Source of the DNA: Gemmatirosa kalamazoonensis | GTDB lineage: Bacteria; Gemmatimonadota; Gemmatimonadetes; Gemmatimonadales; Gemmatimonadaceae | Length of the DNA stretch: 64,000 bases | Assembly: GCF_000522985.1 (NCBI RefSeq) | Contig: NZ_CP007130.1 | Location: forward strand, 372,001-436,000 | Direction: 5' to 3' | Part shown: in pieces, positions 1 through 8,832 of the stretch | Layout of the letters: every line of letters starts with the position of its first letter | Position numbering within the stretch: position 1 is the first letter of the stretch | Notes under the pieces: model-generated | What the model was told of the DNA's origin: nothing | Database searches by the model: none | Seen by the model: only the letters and a program-made list of their open reading frames with translations | Translations under genes and position numbers: made by a program

Positions 1-1038
1 CCCGCGCATGGCGAGCCGCCCGCGCGCGTCTGCGAGCACGCGCACGTCGAGCGGCGCGCGCCCCATCGGGCCCCAGCCGGAGTAGGTGCCCACGTACGCC
101 GCGGTCGCCCCCGTGAACAGCGGCGGCGGCGCGGTGCCGAGCCGCTCGGCGAGCCACTGCTGGTGGTCCTCGCCCGACGCCGGCGGGAGCGCATGCCCGG
201 CCGCGTACCAGATCGAATCGCGCGTCGCGGCCGGCGCCGCGCGCCAGAGCGCGAGCGCGTGCTCCGGCGGCACGAACGTGTCCTCCCGGCCCCAGAGGAA
301 CAGCAGCCGCGCCGGCGCCGCGCGTCCGACGAACCGGAGCGCCGCGACCGGCGCCATCGCGTCGTTCCACGCGCGCCACTGTGCCTCCGACATCCCGGGC
401 GGCGCGGGGCGGCGGCGTCCCGCGAGATCGGTGAAGTGCTCCGCGGGCCCGCCGTCGGCCACGGCGAGGACGTACGCCGTGAGGCGCCGCTCCACGCCGG
501 CGAGCAGCGCGCCCATGGTGCCGCCATAGCTGATGCCCACCGCGCCCAGGCGCGCCGGGTCGACGTCGGGACGCGCGGCGAGCACGTCGACCGCGCGCTG
601 GAGGTCGACGACGTACTGCACCACGTCGGCGCTGTCCTGCGGCGTGAAGCTGAGCGGGCGGCCGGGATCGCGGCGCGCGAACGGCGCGTCGATCGTGAGC
701 ACGACGGCACCGGTGCGCGCGACGGGCTCGGAGACGAAACCCATCCCCGCCGCGTCGCCGGGCGCGCCGTGCAGCACGACGACGCCCGCGTAGCGCCCGC
801 CGGCGCCGCGCGCGGCCAGCGTCGGCACGTACAGCCACCCGGTCGCGCGCCCACCCTTCGGGCTCGCGAAGCTCACGCGATGGATCACGAGCGAGTCGGT
901 GGTGCGCGCCACCGAGTCGCGGAGGTCGAGCGGCGCGCTCCGGTCGTACGCGAACAGCGCCGCCGGCGCCGGCTGCGCCGACGCGCTCGCGACGGAGAGA
1001 GCCGTTAGGCAGACGAGCCTGCGCGATGAGCGAATCAT
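1..1038 (-). CDS. Secreted alpha/beta hydrolase (C-terminus beyond the left edge)
   Basis: My own reverse-strand translation from the ATG at 1038 gives an open frame running off the left end. Residues 1-21 look like a Sec signal peptide (Arg-rich start, then LVCLTALSVASASA). The hydrolase triad is visible: Ser170 in the elbow GISYGGTMG, Asp253 in WGREDTFVPP and His282 in AAGHALPP, with an oxyanion-type VVLHGAPGD near residue 88. The layout resembles dienelactone-hydrolase or acyl-peptide-hydrolase-like esterases; the substrate cannot be read from sequence. The start codon overlaps the stop of the DUF1203 gene (ATGA), so the two are probably co-translated. A residue stretch after about 300 (YVGTYSGWGPMGRAPLDV) suggests an extra C-terminal domain cut by the window edge. 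Confidence 0.85.
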   Translation of the reverse strand, partial: MIRSSRRLVCLTALSVASASAQPAPAALFAYDRSAPLDLRDSVARTTDSLVIHRVSFASPKGGRATGWLYVPTLAARGAGGRYAGVVVLHGAPGDAAGMGFVSEPVARTGAVVLTIDAPFARRDPGRPLSFTPQDSADVVQYVVDLQRAVDVLAARPDVDPARLGAVGISYGGTMGALLAGVERRLTAYVLAVADGGPAEHFTDLAGRRRPAPPGMSEAQWRAWNDAMAPVAALRFVGRAAPARLLFLWGREDTFVPPEHALALWRAAPAATRDSIWYAAGHALPPASGEDHQQWLAERLGTAPPPLFTGATAAYVGTYSGWGPMGRAPLDVRVLADARGRLAMRG

Positions 1039-1529
1039 GTCGTGTCCCCTGGCGAAGGAGGCTGGAGCCGGTCGACGCGCGCCGCGTAGCAGCCCGGCTT
1101 CGCGTTGTGGAGGTGCAGGTACGCGACGCGCGGATCGTCGAAGAACCGGTCGATGAGGGGCGCGAGATCGTTGCCGTCGACGACCTCGGCGCCGAGCATC
1201 ATCGCCGTGTCGTCGAACGCGCGCACCGACAGCAGGCGGCGCCGCAGCACGTCCGGCACCTCGCCGACGGCGGGCCTCGCTTCCGCGGCGCCGGCGCGCA
1301 CGTAGATCGCGTGGCCCGCGCGGTACGGGCTATCGGCCGGCTGATGCTCGTAGTGCACGAGCAGCACGGTCTCCCCTGGCTCGGCGTCGCGCAGACTCAC
1401 GCGGCAGGGAAACCCGGGCGTTCGATCGACGACGCGGCGCACGGCGCGACGCGCGCGAAGCTCCTCGTCCGAGAGGGCGAACAGTGGGGCGAACGGCTCG
1501 AATGGGAGGGCACGGATCTGAAACGGCAC
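1035..1529 (-). CDS. DUF1203 family protein
   Basis: A 164-residue protein beginning VPFQIRALPFEPFAPLF and containing PGFPCRVSLRDAEPGE and VLLVHYEHQPADSPYRAGHA, the recognisable pattern of DUF1203, a family of small cytosolic proteins without assigned function. I chose the GTG at 1529 because the family begins at this point and GAGGA lies about seven bases upstream; the frame stays open further upstream but is not family-like there. It ends in LQPPSPGDTT, and its TGA overlaps the ATG of the hydrolase gene downstream. The pairing with a secreted hydrolase says little about function. Confidence 0.85.
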   Translation of the reverse strand: MPFQIRALPFEPFAPLFALSDEELRARRAVRRVVDRTPGFPCRVSLRDAEPGETVLLVHYEHQPADSPYRAGHAIYVRAGAAEARPAVGEVPDVLRRRLLSVRAFDDTAMMLGAEVVDGNDLAPLIDRFFDDPRVAYLHLHNAKPGCYAARVDRLQPPSPGDTT

Positions 1530-1636
1530 GTGGAGGTCCTCGGTTTCCGGTGGCGTGTGTCGGGCCTGCACGGTGCGCCGCGGCGTGAAGCCGCGCTTCC
1601 CGCGCCTTGCGCGCGAAGTTCGCGTAGCGTCACGCG

Positions 1637-2734
1637 CTACCGGCTTCCCGCGAGCAGCTGCCGGATCGCCCCCGAGCGGGCCGCTGCCGCCGGCGTGACG
1701 AAGTCGACGCGGGCGTGCTCGGGATGCGCCAGCACCACCTTGCCGATCCGCTCCGCGCTCGCCGCGCGCCGGTGTGCGGCGGCGACGTCGTCGAACGTGA
1801 AGCGCGCCTCGTCCAGCAGCGGGCACAGGCAGCCGGCATCGACCGTCGCCGCGAGCTCGCGCAGCATCGCACCGTGCCGCTCGCGCCCCTCGCCCGTGAG
1901 GAGCGGCAGGAGCGTGGACACGGCGTGCAGCGACAGTCCCTTGCGCAGCATCGGCCCGAGGTCCACGGCGCCGCGGGTCGCGACGGTGACCACCGTTCCG
2001 TTAGGCCGCGCGGCGGCGAGCGATTCGGCGAGCGCCGCGCCGCCCGACGCGTCGACGACGAGATCGAAGCCGCGCCCGTCGGTGTACCGCGCGACGTAGC
2101 GCGCGGTCGGCTCGTCGCGATGGTTCACCACGTGCGTGGCGCCGAGCTCCCGCGCGACGCGCAGCTTCGCGTCGGACGACGCCGTGGCGGTGACCTCCGC
2201 GCCGTCGAGCGCCGCGAGCTGCACCGCGAGGTGTCCGACGCCGCCGGTCGCGCCGTGCACGAGCACCCGGTCGCCGCGTCGCACGCGCGCCTTGCGTCGC
2301 AATGCGTCCCACGCCGTGAGCCCGGCGAGCGGCAGCGCCGCGGCCTCGCCGAGCGACAGCGAGTCCGGCTTGCGCGCGACGAGCCGCGCGTCGGCGAGCA
2401 TGTAGTCGGCGAGCGCGCCGGGCGCGTCGCGCAGGCCGCCCGCGCAGCCATACACCTCGTCGCCGACGTCGACGTTCACCACGTCGTCGGCCGCGGCCAC
2501 CACCGTGCCGGCGACGTCCATGTGCAGCACCATCGGCGCGGGAGGGGCGAGCACCGCGGCGCGGCCGTCGCGGATCTCGAGGTCCGCGGGGTTCACGCTC
2601 GTCGCTGCCACGCGGATCAGCACGTGGCCGCGGCGCACCGTGGGCAGCGGCGCGTCGGTGCGCTCGAATCGCTCCGGCGCGCCGAACTCGCGGAGCGTCC
2701 ACGCCGACATGCGGCCGGACGAGACGGCGCGCAC
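1637..2734 (-). CDS. MDR-superfamily NAD(P)-dependent oxidoreductase (quinone reductase-like)
   Basis: A 365-residue medium-chain dehydrogenase/reductase. The N-terminal GroES-like domain (TSVNPADLEIRDG, HMDVAGTVVAAADDV) is followed by a Rossmann domain with the nucleotide-binding loop GATGGVG at residues 161-167. The structural-zinc Cys cluster of alcohol dehydrogenases is absent, which fits the zinc-independent quinone oxidoreductase/enoyl reductase branch. The GTG at 2734 is preferred as start because GGAGG sits seven bases upstream; the internal ATG at 2710 has no ribosome site. The start lies one base after the beta-lactamase-family stop codon, so the two are probably one transcript. A genome-wide motif copy supplies the Pro-Asn of ARPNGTV. 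Confidence 0.9.
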   Translation of the reverse strand: MRAVSSGRMSAWTLREFGAPERFERTDAPLPTVRRGHVLIRVAATSVNPADLEIRDGRAAVLAPPAPMVLHMDVAGTVVAAADDVVNVDVGDEVYGCAGGLRDAPGALADYMLADARLVARKPDSLSLGEAAALPLAGLTAWDALRRKARVRRGDRVLVHGATGGVGHLAVQLAALDGAEVTATASSDAKLRVARELGATHVVNHRDEPTARYVARYTDGRGFDLVVDASGGAALAESLAAARPNGTVVTVATRGAVDLGPMLRKGLSLHAVSTLLPLLTGEGRERHGAMLRELAATVDAGCLCPLLDEARFTFDDVAAAHRRAASAERIGKVVLAHPEHARVDFVTPAAAARSGAIRQLLAGSR

Positions 2735-2735
2735 G

Positions 2736-4274
2736 TCACTTCCTCCCCGCCAGCAGCCGCTGGATCGCGCCCGACAGCTCCATCCCCGCCGGCGCGTCGT
2801 AGTTCGACAGCACGACGACCGTCCAGTCGCCGTCCCACAGCATCTCGACGTCGGCGTCGAGCCCCGTGTCGGGGTTACTCCCGGAGTGGCCGACGACGCG
2901 CTGACCGCCGCGGTCGACGTCGAAGAAGCCGTACGCGTAGCGCGCCGGCCCGCCGTCGCCTAACGGAGCGACGCCCTTCGTGACGAGCGCCGTGGTCTCG
3001 GGACGCAGCAGCTTCCCGGTCCGCAGCGCCCGCGTGAACCGGAACAGATCCTCGGCCGTGTAGCTGCCCCCGCCGAACGCGGCGAGCATGGGACCGTGCC
3101 CGACGTCGCCGAACACGCCGACGTTCGGGCGCCGCGGCTCGACGCCGAGTGGATCCGTCTCGCTGAAGCGCGCGTAGCCGATCGCGCGCCCCGGGCCGCG
3201 GCCGACGCCCGCGTGGTCGGTGCGGCGCATCCCGGCGGGCGCCCACACGTGGTCGCGCAGGTAGTCCTCGTAACGCTGCCCGCTCAGCCGCTCGACGATC
3301 GCGCCGAGCACCGCGTAGCCGCCGTTGCTGTACTCGAAGCGCGTGCCGGGCGCGAACGCCAGCGGCGCGTCGGCGAACGTCGGCAGCATCTCGGCGTGGG
3401 TCCGGAAGTCGTGGCGCGCGGTGAAGCGCGGCGCGAGGAACACGTCGGGGACGCCGGCGGTGTGCGTGAGCAGGTCGCGCACGACGATGCGGCGCGCCGC
3501 GTCGCGGTTCGGGTACTCGGGGAGCACGTTCGCGAGCGTGTCGTCGAAGCGCAGCTTCCCCTGCTCCACGAGCTGCGCGACGGCGACGCCGGTGAACATC
3601 TTGCCGACCGACGTCGTGCCGAAGCGCGTGTCGCGCGTGTTAGGCACCGCGTGCTCGCGGTCCGCCATGCCGACCGCCTCGTGCACGACGACGCTGTCCC
3701 CCTTCGCGACGAGCACGACGCCCGAGAAGCGGTCGGCCGCGGCGGCCTGCCGCACGCGGTCGCGGATCGCGCCGGAGAGCTCGGCGAGCGTCGTGAGCCC
3801 CGTCGGCCACGGCGCGGGCGGCTTCGTCGGGTCGTCGAGGGCGATCGTCATCGCGCTCTCGATGCGGTCGGCCGCCGGCGTCGCCGTCACGAGCTCGATG
3901 CCGAGCCACCGCTCGCCGCGGTGCGCGCGGGTGAGGATGCGCAGCGTGCGGTCGTCGGGCATCGCGTGCGCCCGCATCACGTCGAGCCCATCGCTCTCCG
4001 CGTGCACCTTCATGAGCGTGCGCGCGAACCACGCCGGCGTGCGCCCGCGGTCGAGCTGCGTGACGCCGCCGCGCGCGAAGAACGCGTCGATCGCGGTCGA
4101 GTCGCCCCGATTCACCAGCTCGATGAGCTCGCGCCCGAGCCGGCCGAGGGGCGTGTCGGGGAACGTGGGCGGCGCGGGCGTGGGCGCGTCCGCGGGACCG
4201 GTCGCCTGCGCCACGAGCGGCGCGCGGGCGGCGACCAGCATGAGGAAGATCATCGCGGCGAGGAGGCGTCGCAT
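2736..4274 (-). CDS. Secreted serine beta-lactamase-family hydrolase (class C/esterase type)
   Basis: A 512-residue protein with an N-terminal signal peptide (AAMIFLMLVAARAPLVAQA). Residues about 40-160 form a small alpha/beta region of the kind seen ahead of class C-like domains. The catalytic domain shows the SxxK motif TSVGK (Ser222, Lys225), YSN at 315-317 and HSG at 463-465, all intact. Family members include class C beta-lactamases, D-alanyl-D-alanine carboxypeptidases and esterases; the sequence does not decide the substrate. It is the first gene of a leftward group with the oxidoreductase and lies divergent from the ECF sigma factor, with a 126-bp shared upstream region. Confidence 0.9.
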   Translation of the reverse strand: MRRLLAAMIFLMLVAARAPLVAQATGPADAPTPAPPTFPDTPLGRLGRELIELVNRGDSTAIDAFFARGGVTQLDRGRTPAWFARTLMKVHAESDGLDVMRAHAMPDDRTLRILTRAHRGERWLGIELVTATPAADRIESAMTIALDDPTKPPAPWPTGLTTLAELSGAIRDRVRQAAAADRFSGVVLVAKGDSVVVHEAVGMADREHAVPNTRDTRFGTTSVGKMFTGVAVAQLVEQGKLRFDDTLANVLPEYPNRDAARRIVVRDLLTHTAGVPDVFLAPRFTARHDFRTHAEMLPTFADAPLAFAPGTRFEYSNGGYAVLGAIVERLSGQRYEDYLRDHVWAPAGMRRTDHAGVGRGPGRAIGYARFSETDPLGVEPRRPNVGVFGDVGHGPMLAAFGGGSYTAEDLFRFTRALRTGKLLRPETTALVTKGVAPLGDGGPARYAYGFFDVDRGGQRVVGHSGSNPDTGLDADVEMLWDGDWTVVVLSNYDAPAGMELSGAIQRLLAGRK

Positions 4275-4400
4275 GGGCTATGGTTCCGTGGTCCGATGGT
4301 GTGTGAGATCGAGCCGTCACTCTCACAACACCGGCCGGCGCGGTTCTGCTTGAACGGCATCTTCAGAAACCGTGGCCGACCGCTTCGCGTACGCCGCAGC

Positions 4401-4967
4401 GTGACCGCCGTGTCTCACGCCGACCCCCCCGCGCTCTCCGACGCCGTCGTCGCCATCACCGGCAGCCACGTCGCCACGGACCGCTCCGCGCGGCTCGAGC
4501 GACTGTATCGCGCGCACGCCGCGCGCGTGTTCGGCGTCTGCCTGCGCATGAGCGGCGACCGCGTGCGCGCGACGGAGCTGGCGCAGGACGTGTTCGTGCG
4601 CGCATGGGAGAAGCTCGACCTGCTGCGCGACGAGACCGAGGCCGGCGCGTGGCTCGCGCGCCTCGCGACGAACGTCGTGCTCAACGCGCGGCGCGGCGAG
4701 CGGCGGCGGTGGGCGCGCGTCGAGCCGGTGGAGGATCTCGCGCCGCTCGCGCCGGTGAGCGCGCACACGCCGGCGGCGGTGCGGCGGATGGATCTCGACG
4801 CCGCGATGCGCCGCCTGCCCGAGCGGGCGCGGATGGTCTACGTGCTGCACGACGTGGAGGGCTACGCGCACGACGAGATCGCGGCGATGATGGGCGTCGC
4901 GGCGGGCACGGTGCGCGCGCAGCTGCATCGCGCGCGGCAGCTGATGCGCGAGGCGCTGCGCGCATGA
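4401..4967 (+). CDS. ECF-family RNA polymerase sigma factor
   Basis: A protein of about 188 residues. Region 2 is visible as LERLYRAHAARVFGVCLRM through ATELAQDVFVRAWEKL, and region 4 as MRRLPERARMVYVLHDVEG followed by the helix-turn-helix HDEIAAMMGVAAGTVRAQL. The start is GTG at 4401 or 4410; neither has a strong ribosome site. The stop overlaps the ATG of the next gene (ATGA), and that gene encodes a zinc-finger anti-sigma factor, the standard sigma/anti-sigma arrangement. The divergent upstream region may carry its own ECF-type promoter, but I could not identify a clear pair of boxes. Confidence 0.93.
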   Translation: MTAVSHADPPALSDAVVAITGSHVATDRSARLERLYRAHAARVFGVCLRMSGDRVRATELAQDVFVRAWEKLDLLRDETEAGAWLARLATNVVLNARRGERRRWARVEPVEDLAPLAPVSAHTPAAVRRMDLDAAMRRLPERARMVYVLHDVEGYAHDEIAAMMGVAAGTVRAQLHRARQLMREALRA

Positions 4968-5602
4968 CGGCCTCCACAGCCTCGCCGCACCTCGCCGACG
5001 AGCGGCTCGACGATCTCGTCGACGGCCTGCTCGACGAGCCGGCGAGCGACGCGGCACGCGCGCATCTCGCGGAGTGCGCGAGCTGCGCCGCGCGTCTCGA
5101 GGAGCTGCGCGCGCTGCTCGCGCTCTCCGCGGCGGCGCGCCGCCCCGTGGAGCCGCCGGCGGAGCTGTGGCCGCTCGTCGTCGCGTCCACGGCGGCGCAG
5201 CATCGGACGCGGCAGCTGGTGCTGCGCTCGTTGCGTCGCCCGCTCGTGACGTTCGCCGTCGTCCTCGTCGCGCTGTCTTGCGTGACGACGGCATGGGTCG
5301 TGACGCGCGTGGCGCACGTGATGGCGAGGGGCGCCGAGGCGCCACCCGTCGTGCCGTTCCTCGACGAGGACGCCACGCTCGACCGCGCCCTCGCGGCGTA
5401 CGACCACGACGGCGGCCCCATCCCGCGGCCGCGGGTCGCCACGCTGCGCGCTCGCCTCGCCGCGACCGACGCCGCGCTCCGTCACGCGTCGACCGACGAG
5501 GCGTTCTACCAGTCGCTCGCGGAGCGCGAGCGCGTGCTGCGCGAGATCCGCGCCGTGTTAGGCAGGGGGCCGCGGCCGCCGCGGCCGCCCGTGCCGCCCT
5601 GA
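4964..5602 (+). CDS. Membrane-anchored zinc-finger anti-sigma factor
   Basis: A 212-residue protein. The N-terminal anti-sigma zinc-binding pattern is HLAECASC (His34, Cys38, Cys41), with His9 as a possible fourth ligand. One membrane segment at about residues 88-110 (LVTFAVVLVALSCVTTAWVV) is followed by an extracytoplasmic tail of about 100 residues ending in a Pro/Arg-rich stretch. The expected role is to hold the preceding ECF sigma factor at the membrane until a signal arrives. The tail shows the EREKVL-like helical pattern of periplasmic sensor regions (YQSLAERERVLREIRAVL). The C-terminus contains one copy of the dispersed motif as Leu-Gly. Confidence 0.88.
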   Translation: MTASTASPHLADERLDDLVDGLLDEPASDAARAHLAECASCAARLEELRALLALSAAARRPVEPPAELWPLVVASTAAQHRTRQLVLRSLRRPLVTFAVVLVALSCVTTAWVVTRVAHVMARGAEAPPVVPFLDEDATLDRALAAYDHDGGPIPRPRVATLRARLAATDAALRHASTDEAFYQSLAERERVLREIRAVLGRGPRPPRPPVPP

Positions 5603-5633
5603 TCCGACGTCGCCCACACCACGGACATCGAAC

Positions 5634-6140
5634 ATGTCGACTCATCGATTCGCGCTCGCGTTGCTGGCCGTCTTGGTTGCCGCGGGCCGTGCGCACGCGC
5701 AGCCGCACGTGCAACCTTCGCCCGCGGGCGCGCTCGACACGGCCGCCGTGATCGCGAGCGCGCGGGCGGACATCGACGCCGCGAACGCCGCGTGGATCCC
5801 CGGGCTCCGGCAGCGCGACGCGGCGAGGATCGTGGCCGCCTACGCCGACAGCGGCCTGTTCATCGCCGCCGACGGCAGCGTCACGCGCGGGCGCGACGCG
5901 GTGGCGCGGATGTACGCGGCCACCTTCCCGCGCCTGCGCGAGATCGTCGACGGTGGGGTGGTGCAGGATGGGCTGACGGTCGCGAGCGCGGACCGTCTCT
6001 ACGAGTGGGGGCACGCGTGGCTCGCGATGGCTGCGGCGACGCCGGGTGCGCCGCCCACGCGGGGCGGCGGCGCGTACCTCACCGTGTGGCAGCGCGGCGC
6101 CGACGGGCACTGGCGCATCGCCCGCAACCTCGCCTGGTAG
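5634..6140 (+). CDS. Secreted DUF4440/SnoaL-like protein
   Basis: A 168-residue protein with signal peptide LALLAVLVAAGRAHAQ. The mature part has the NTF2-like fold signature of DUF4440: SARADIDAANAAWIPGLRQ, DAARIVAAYADSGLFI, a G-rich turn TRGRDAVARMY and a C-terminal strand YLTVWQRGADGHWRIARN. Such proteins bind small molecules or act as isomerase-like or secreted accessory proteins; no catalytic residue can be assigned. It lies 31 bases after the anti-sigma gene in the same direction and may be part of that operon or regulon. Confidence 0.85.
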   Translation: MSTHRFALALLAVLVAAGRAHAQPHVQPSPAGALDTAAVIASARADIDAANAAWIPGLRQRDAARIVAAYADSGLFIAADGSVTRGRDAVARMYAATFPRLREIVDGGVVQDGLTVASADRLYEWGHAWLAMAAATPGAPPTRGGGAYLTVWQRGADGHWRIARNLAW

Positions 6141-6224
6141 CCGTTAGGCGCCATGCGCTGCAAACCGTCGCCGCGCGTTCGGTGTCGGAGGGTGCGATTC
6201 CCACATCCCATCAACCGAGAGCCC

Positions 6225-7463
6225 ATGTCGAAGACGCTGCTGACCTGGACGGCCACCGCGCTGCTGCTCGCGACGCCGCTGGCGGCGCACGCCGGTCACG
6301 CGACGGCCGCGATTGCGCCGCGCGCGCCGCGCGCGCCGCGTGCGCCGCGTGCGCCGCACGATCCCGTCGTCATCCCGCTCCACCACCTCGGCGGCGGGCA
6401 TCTCCGCACGGTGCGGGTGCGCGTGGGCGACGACACGCTCGACTTCCTGTTCGACACGGGGAACGGCACCACGCTGCTCGCGCGCGACCTCGCCACGCGC
6501 GCCGGATGCCGGCCGGGCGGCCACACCGTCGGCTTCCGCATGACCGGCGAGAAGGTCGGCGGCGAGACGTGCGCCGGCGTGCGGCTCGACGTGGCGAGCA
6601 TCCCCGTCGAGGCCACCGCCGGCGTGGTCGACATGGCCGCGCTGCTCGACATGCCGTCGCCGACCGTGCACGGCGTCGTGTCGCTGCGGGCGTTCGCCGG
6701 GCGCGCGGTCACGCTCGACCTCGCGCACGACCAGCTCGTCGTCGAGACGCCGGAGAGCCTCGCCCGGCGCACGCGCGCGATGCGCGAGCTGCCCGCGCGC
6801 CTCGCCACGGGCATGAGCGGCGCCGACCTCGATCTGTTCGTCGGCGTCCGCGTCGGCGACGTGCCGCTGTGGCTCGAGTGGGACTCCGGGCATCAGGCGA
6901 CCACGTTCGTCGCACCGCATGCCGCGCGGCTGCTCGGCATCCCCGACTCCGTGACGCGCGCCGACGCGGCGCTGCCGCTGCTGCCTAACGACACCGTGAC
7001 GACGCCGGTCGTCGTGAAGGACATCATCTACGACGGCGTCCTGAGCGCGGGATTCCTCGAGCGCGCGGTGTGGACGGTCGACCTCGCGCACGGCCGCGCG
7101 TGGGTCGGGCCGGTCGCGCCGATCGCCACGCTGCCGACGGCGAGCGCGCCCGCCCCGACGCCGCCGACCGTGGACCCGGTGGGCACCTACGAGACGTGGG
7201 CGAACGTCGGCGGCCGCACGCAGCACGGCATCGTCACCATCGTCCGCGACGGCGGAGTGCTGCGCGGCACCGTGCGCGGCGTGGGCGAGGAGGCCGCGCT
7301 GCCGCTGCGCGACGTGACGATGCAGGGGACCGAGCTGCACTACCTGCTGCCGCTGCGCGACCCGACGCCGGCGCGCATCACGTTCGACGGCCTCGCCGGC
7401 ACCGGCACGTGGGGCGACCCGTCCGGCCGCGGCGGCTCGCTCCGGGTCGTCAAGCGCCGCTGA
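6225..7463 (+). CDS. Secreted two-lobed retropepsin-like aspartic protease
   Basis: A 412-residue protein with signal peptide LLTWTATALLLATPLAAHAG, then an Ala-Pro-Arg repeat linker (residues about 31-45). The first lobe carries FLFDTGNGTTLL (Asp77) and the second carries LEWDSGHQATTF (Asp220). Both have the D-[TS]-G catalytic signature, so the chain appears to hold two retropepsin-like halves that could form an intramolecular active site. A beta-rich C-terminal domain (about 330-412) begins DPVGTYETWANVGG. The ATG at 6225 is chosen because the signal peptide starts there. Protease activity is inference from the motifs; clan AA family members also include inactive forms. Confidence 0.82.
   Translation: MSKTLLTWTATALLLATPLAAHAGHATAAIAPRAPRAPRAPRAPHDPVVIPLHHLGGGHLRTVRVRVGDDTLDFLFDTGNGTTLLARDLATRAGCRPGGHTVGFRMTGEKVGGETCAGVRLDVASIPVEATAGVVDMAALLDMPSPTVHGVVSLRAFAGRAVTLDLAHDQLVVETPESLARRTRAMRELPARLATGMSGADLDLFVGVRVGDVPLWLEWDSGHQATTFVAPHAARLLGIPDSVTRADAALPLLPNDTVTTPVVVKDIIYDGVLSAGFLERAVWTVDLAHGRAWVGPVAPIATLPTASAPAPTPPTVDPVGTYETWANVGGRTQHGIVTIVRDGGVLRGTVRGVGEEAALPLRDVTMQGTELHYLLPLRDPTPARITFDGLAGTGTWGDPSGRGGSLRVVKRR
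6315..6359. repeat. Five tandem 9-bp units encoding Ala-Pro-Arg
   Basis: Five head-to-tail copies of GCGCCGCGC or GCGCCGCGT (the last ends CAC) encode APR four times and then APH, inside the linker after the signal peptide of the retropepsin-like protein. Unit number is likely to vary between strains by slippage without breaking the frame. Confidence 0.9.
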
Positions 7464-7527
7464 GTGAGAAACGCGCGCCCATCGCCTCGTGTCGCGTGGA
7501 GTGCACCCTTCCACGACAGGAGCTCCG

Positions 7528-8814
7528 ATGCGCGCGCTGCTTGGCCTTCGTTGCGTCGCCGTTCTGCTCCCGGCCATCGCCGGGCCGCTGTTCGCGCAGG
7601 ATCGAGTGCTGGTGCCCGGCAACCCACCGCTGACCGAGGCGGCGGTGGGGACCGCCGCGCAGCTCTACGAGTGGGCGCTCGACGTTCGACTGAACGAGCC
7701 GCAGTACCACGAGTTCGAGCGGCTGCTCGTCGACCGCTGGAAGCAGCCGGGCGGCGCCGCGAGGGCGGAGATCGTCGCGACCGGCGCGCGGTGGGGAGAC
7801 GTCGCGCGCATGCGCGTCACCGAGCGCGGCGCGATCCAGCCGCGCGTGCAGGACTCGTTGCTCGCGCGACTCCGCGCGGGCGCGCGCGGCGACGACGCGG
7901 ACCGCTGGCTGCTCGCGCGCTACGCCGAGGGGCACCGGGTGCTCGCCGGCGGCAGCCCGCCGCTCACGCAGGCGCTCGCCGATCGGATGGCCGACTACTG
8001 GGAGTGGGTGCTCGACGTGCGCTTCAGCGACCGGGAGCGGTGGGAGCTGCAGCAGCTCGAGGTGTCGATGTGGGGGCAGCGCGACGCCGCGTGGAAGCAG
8101 AACTGGGTGACGTTCATCCCGGGCTGGTGGACGACGATGACCAGCCTCGGCCCGGTCGAGCGCACGGTGCTTCGCGTGCAGGCGCGGACGAACGTCCTCG
8201 CGGAGATCCGGCAGACCCCTGGGGATCCCTTCGATCGGTGGCGTCTCGCGCGCTACGAGGCCGCCCATCGTCCCGGCGGCGACATGAACCCCGTCCTGGT
8301 GGCCGGCGCCGTGCCGCTCACCCAGGACATGGTGACGCAGTACTGCGCGTTCGTCGAATGGCGCCGGCGGCTGCAGCTCACGGGGCTCGGCGCACAGCAG
8401 CGGCAGCAGCTGCAGCAGCTCGTCGTCGCCGACTGGAAGTCGGGGGACGCGGCGGCGCGCCAGGCGCTGCTCGCCGACCTCGGGTGGTGGCTCCAGGTCT
8501 TCCCCGGGCTGACGGATGCGCAGCGGCAGGACGTGATCTACAAGAACGAGCACACGGGCGCGTACCTCGAGCGGCTGCACCAGTCGCCCGACGCGAACGC
8601 CCGCGGCTGGTACCTGTCGCTCGAGGCGCTCACGCTGGAGACGTTCCGCTATCGCGCGGTGATGCAGAACATGTACATCCAGACGTGGCGCTCGATGATC
8701 GAGAGCAACCGCGCGACGATGACGCAGATCGCTCGCAACCTGGCCCCGTCGGGCCGATACGAGTACGACGCCCGCACCGGGGCCTACGATCGCTACACAC
8801 CCTACGTCCCGTAG
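7528..8814 (+). CDS. Secreted protein made of three related repeats, function unknown
   Basis: A 428-residue protein with signal peptide LLGLRCVAVLLPAIAGPLFAQ; AGGAG lies six bases before the ATG at 7528, which decides the start. The mature part contains three copies of a repeat of about 115-125 residues. Each begins VLVPGNPPLT, VLAGGSPPLT or VLVAGAVPLT, followed by YEWALDVRL, WEWVLDVRF or FVEWRRRLQL and a Gln/Leu-rich helix ending in RWKQ, SMWGQ or DWKSG. No catalytic motif is evident. I do not recognise a named family. The same-direction neighbours are all secreted proteins downstream of the ECF sigma pair. Confidence 0.85.
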   Translation: MRALLGLRCVAVLLPAIAGPLFAQDRVLVPGNPPLTEAAVGTAAQLYEWALDVRLNEPQYHEFERLLVDRWKQPGGAARAEIVATGARWGDVARMRVTERGAIQPRVQDSLLARLRAGARGDDADRWLLARYAEGHRVLAGGSPPLTQALADRMADYWEWVLDVRFSDRERWELQQLEVSMWGQRDAAWKQNWVTFIPGWWTTMTSLGPVERTVLRVQARTNVLAEIRQTPGDPFDRWRLARYEAAHRPGGDMNPVLVAGAVPLTQDMVTQYCAFVEWRRRLQLTGLGAQQRQQLQQLVVADWKSGDAAARQALLADLGWWLQVFPGLTDAQRQDVIYKNEHTGAYLERLHQSPDANARGWYLSLEALTLETFRYRAVMQNMYIQTWRSMIESNRATMTQIARNLAPSGRYEYDARTGAYDRYTPYVP

Positions 8815-8832
8815 CGACGTCCGCCTCCTGGC

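Noticed and set aside
163-1008. Long Arg/Ala-rich open frame on the plus strand opposite the first hydrolase gene
   Set aside because: It is a shadow of the real minus-strand gene: extreme Arg content, no domain, and typical of GC-rich antisense frames. The same applies to most long frames without recognisable motifs, such as 1715-2983, 13520-15442 and 56582-58468.
6315-6359. Tandem 9-mers as a CRISPR or regulatory repeat
   Set aside because: The units are contiguous without spacers and in frame inside a gene, encoding Ala-Pro-Arg.
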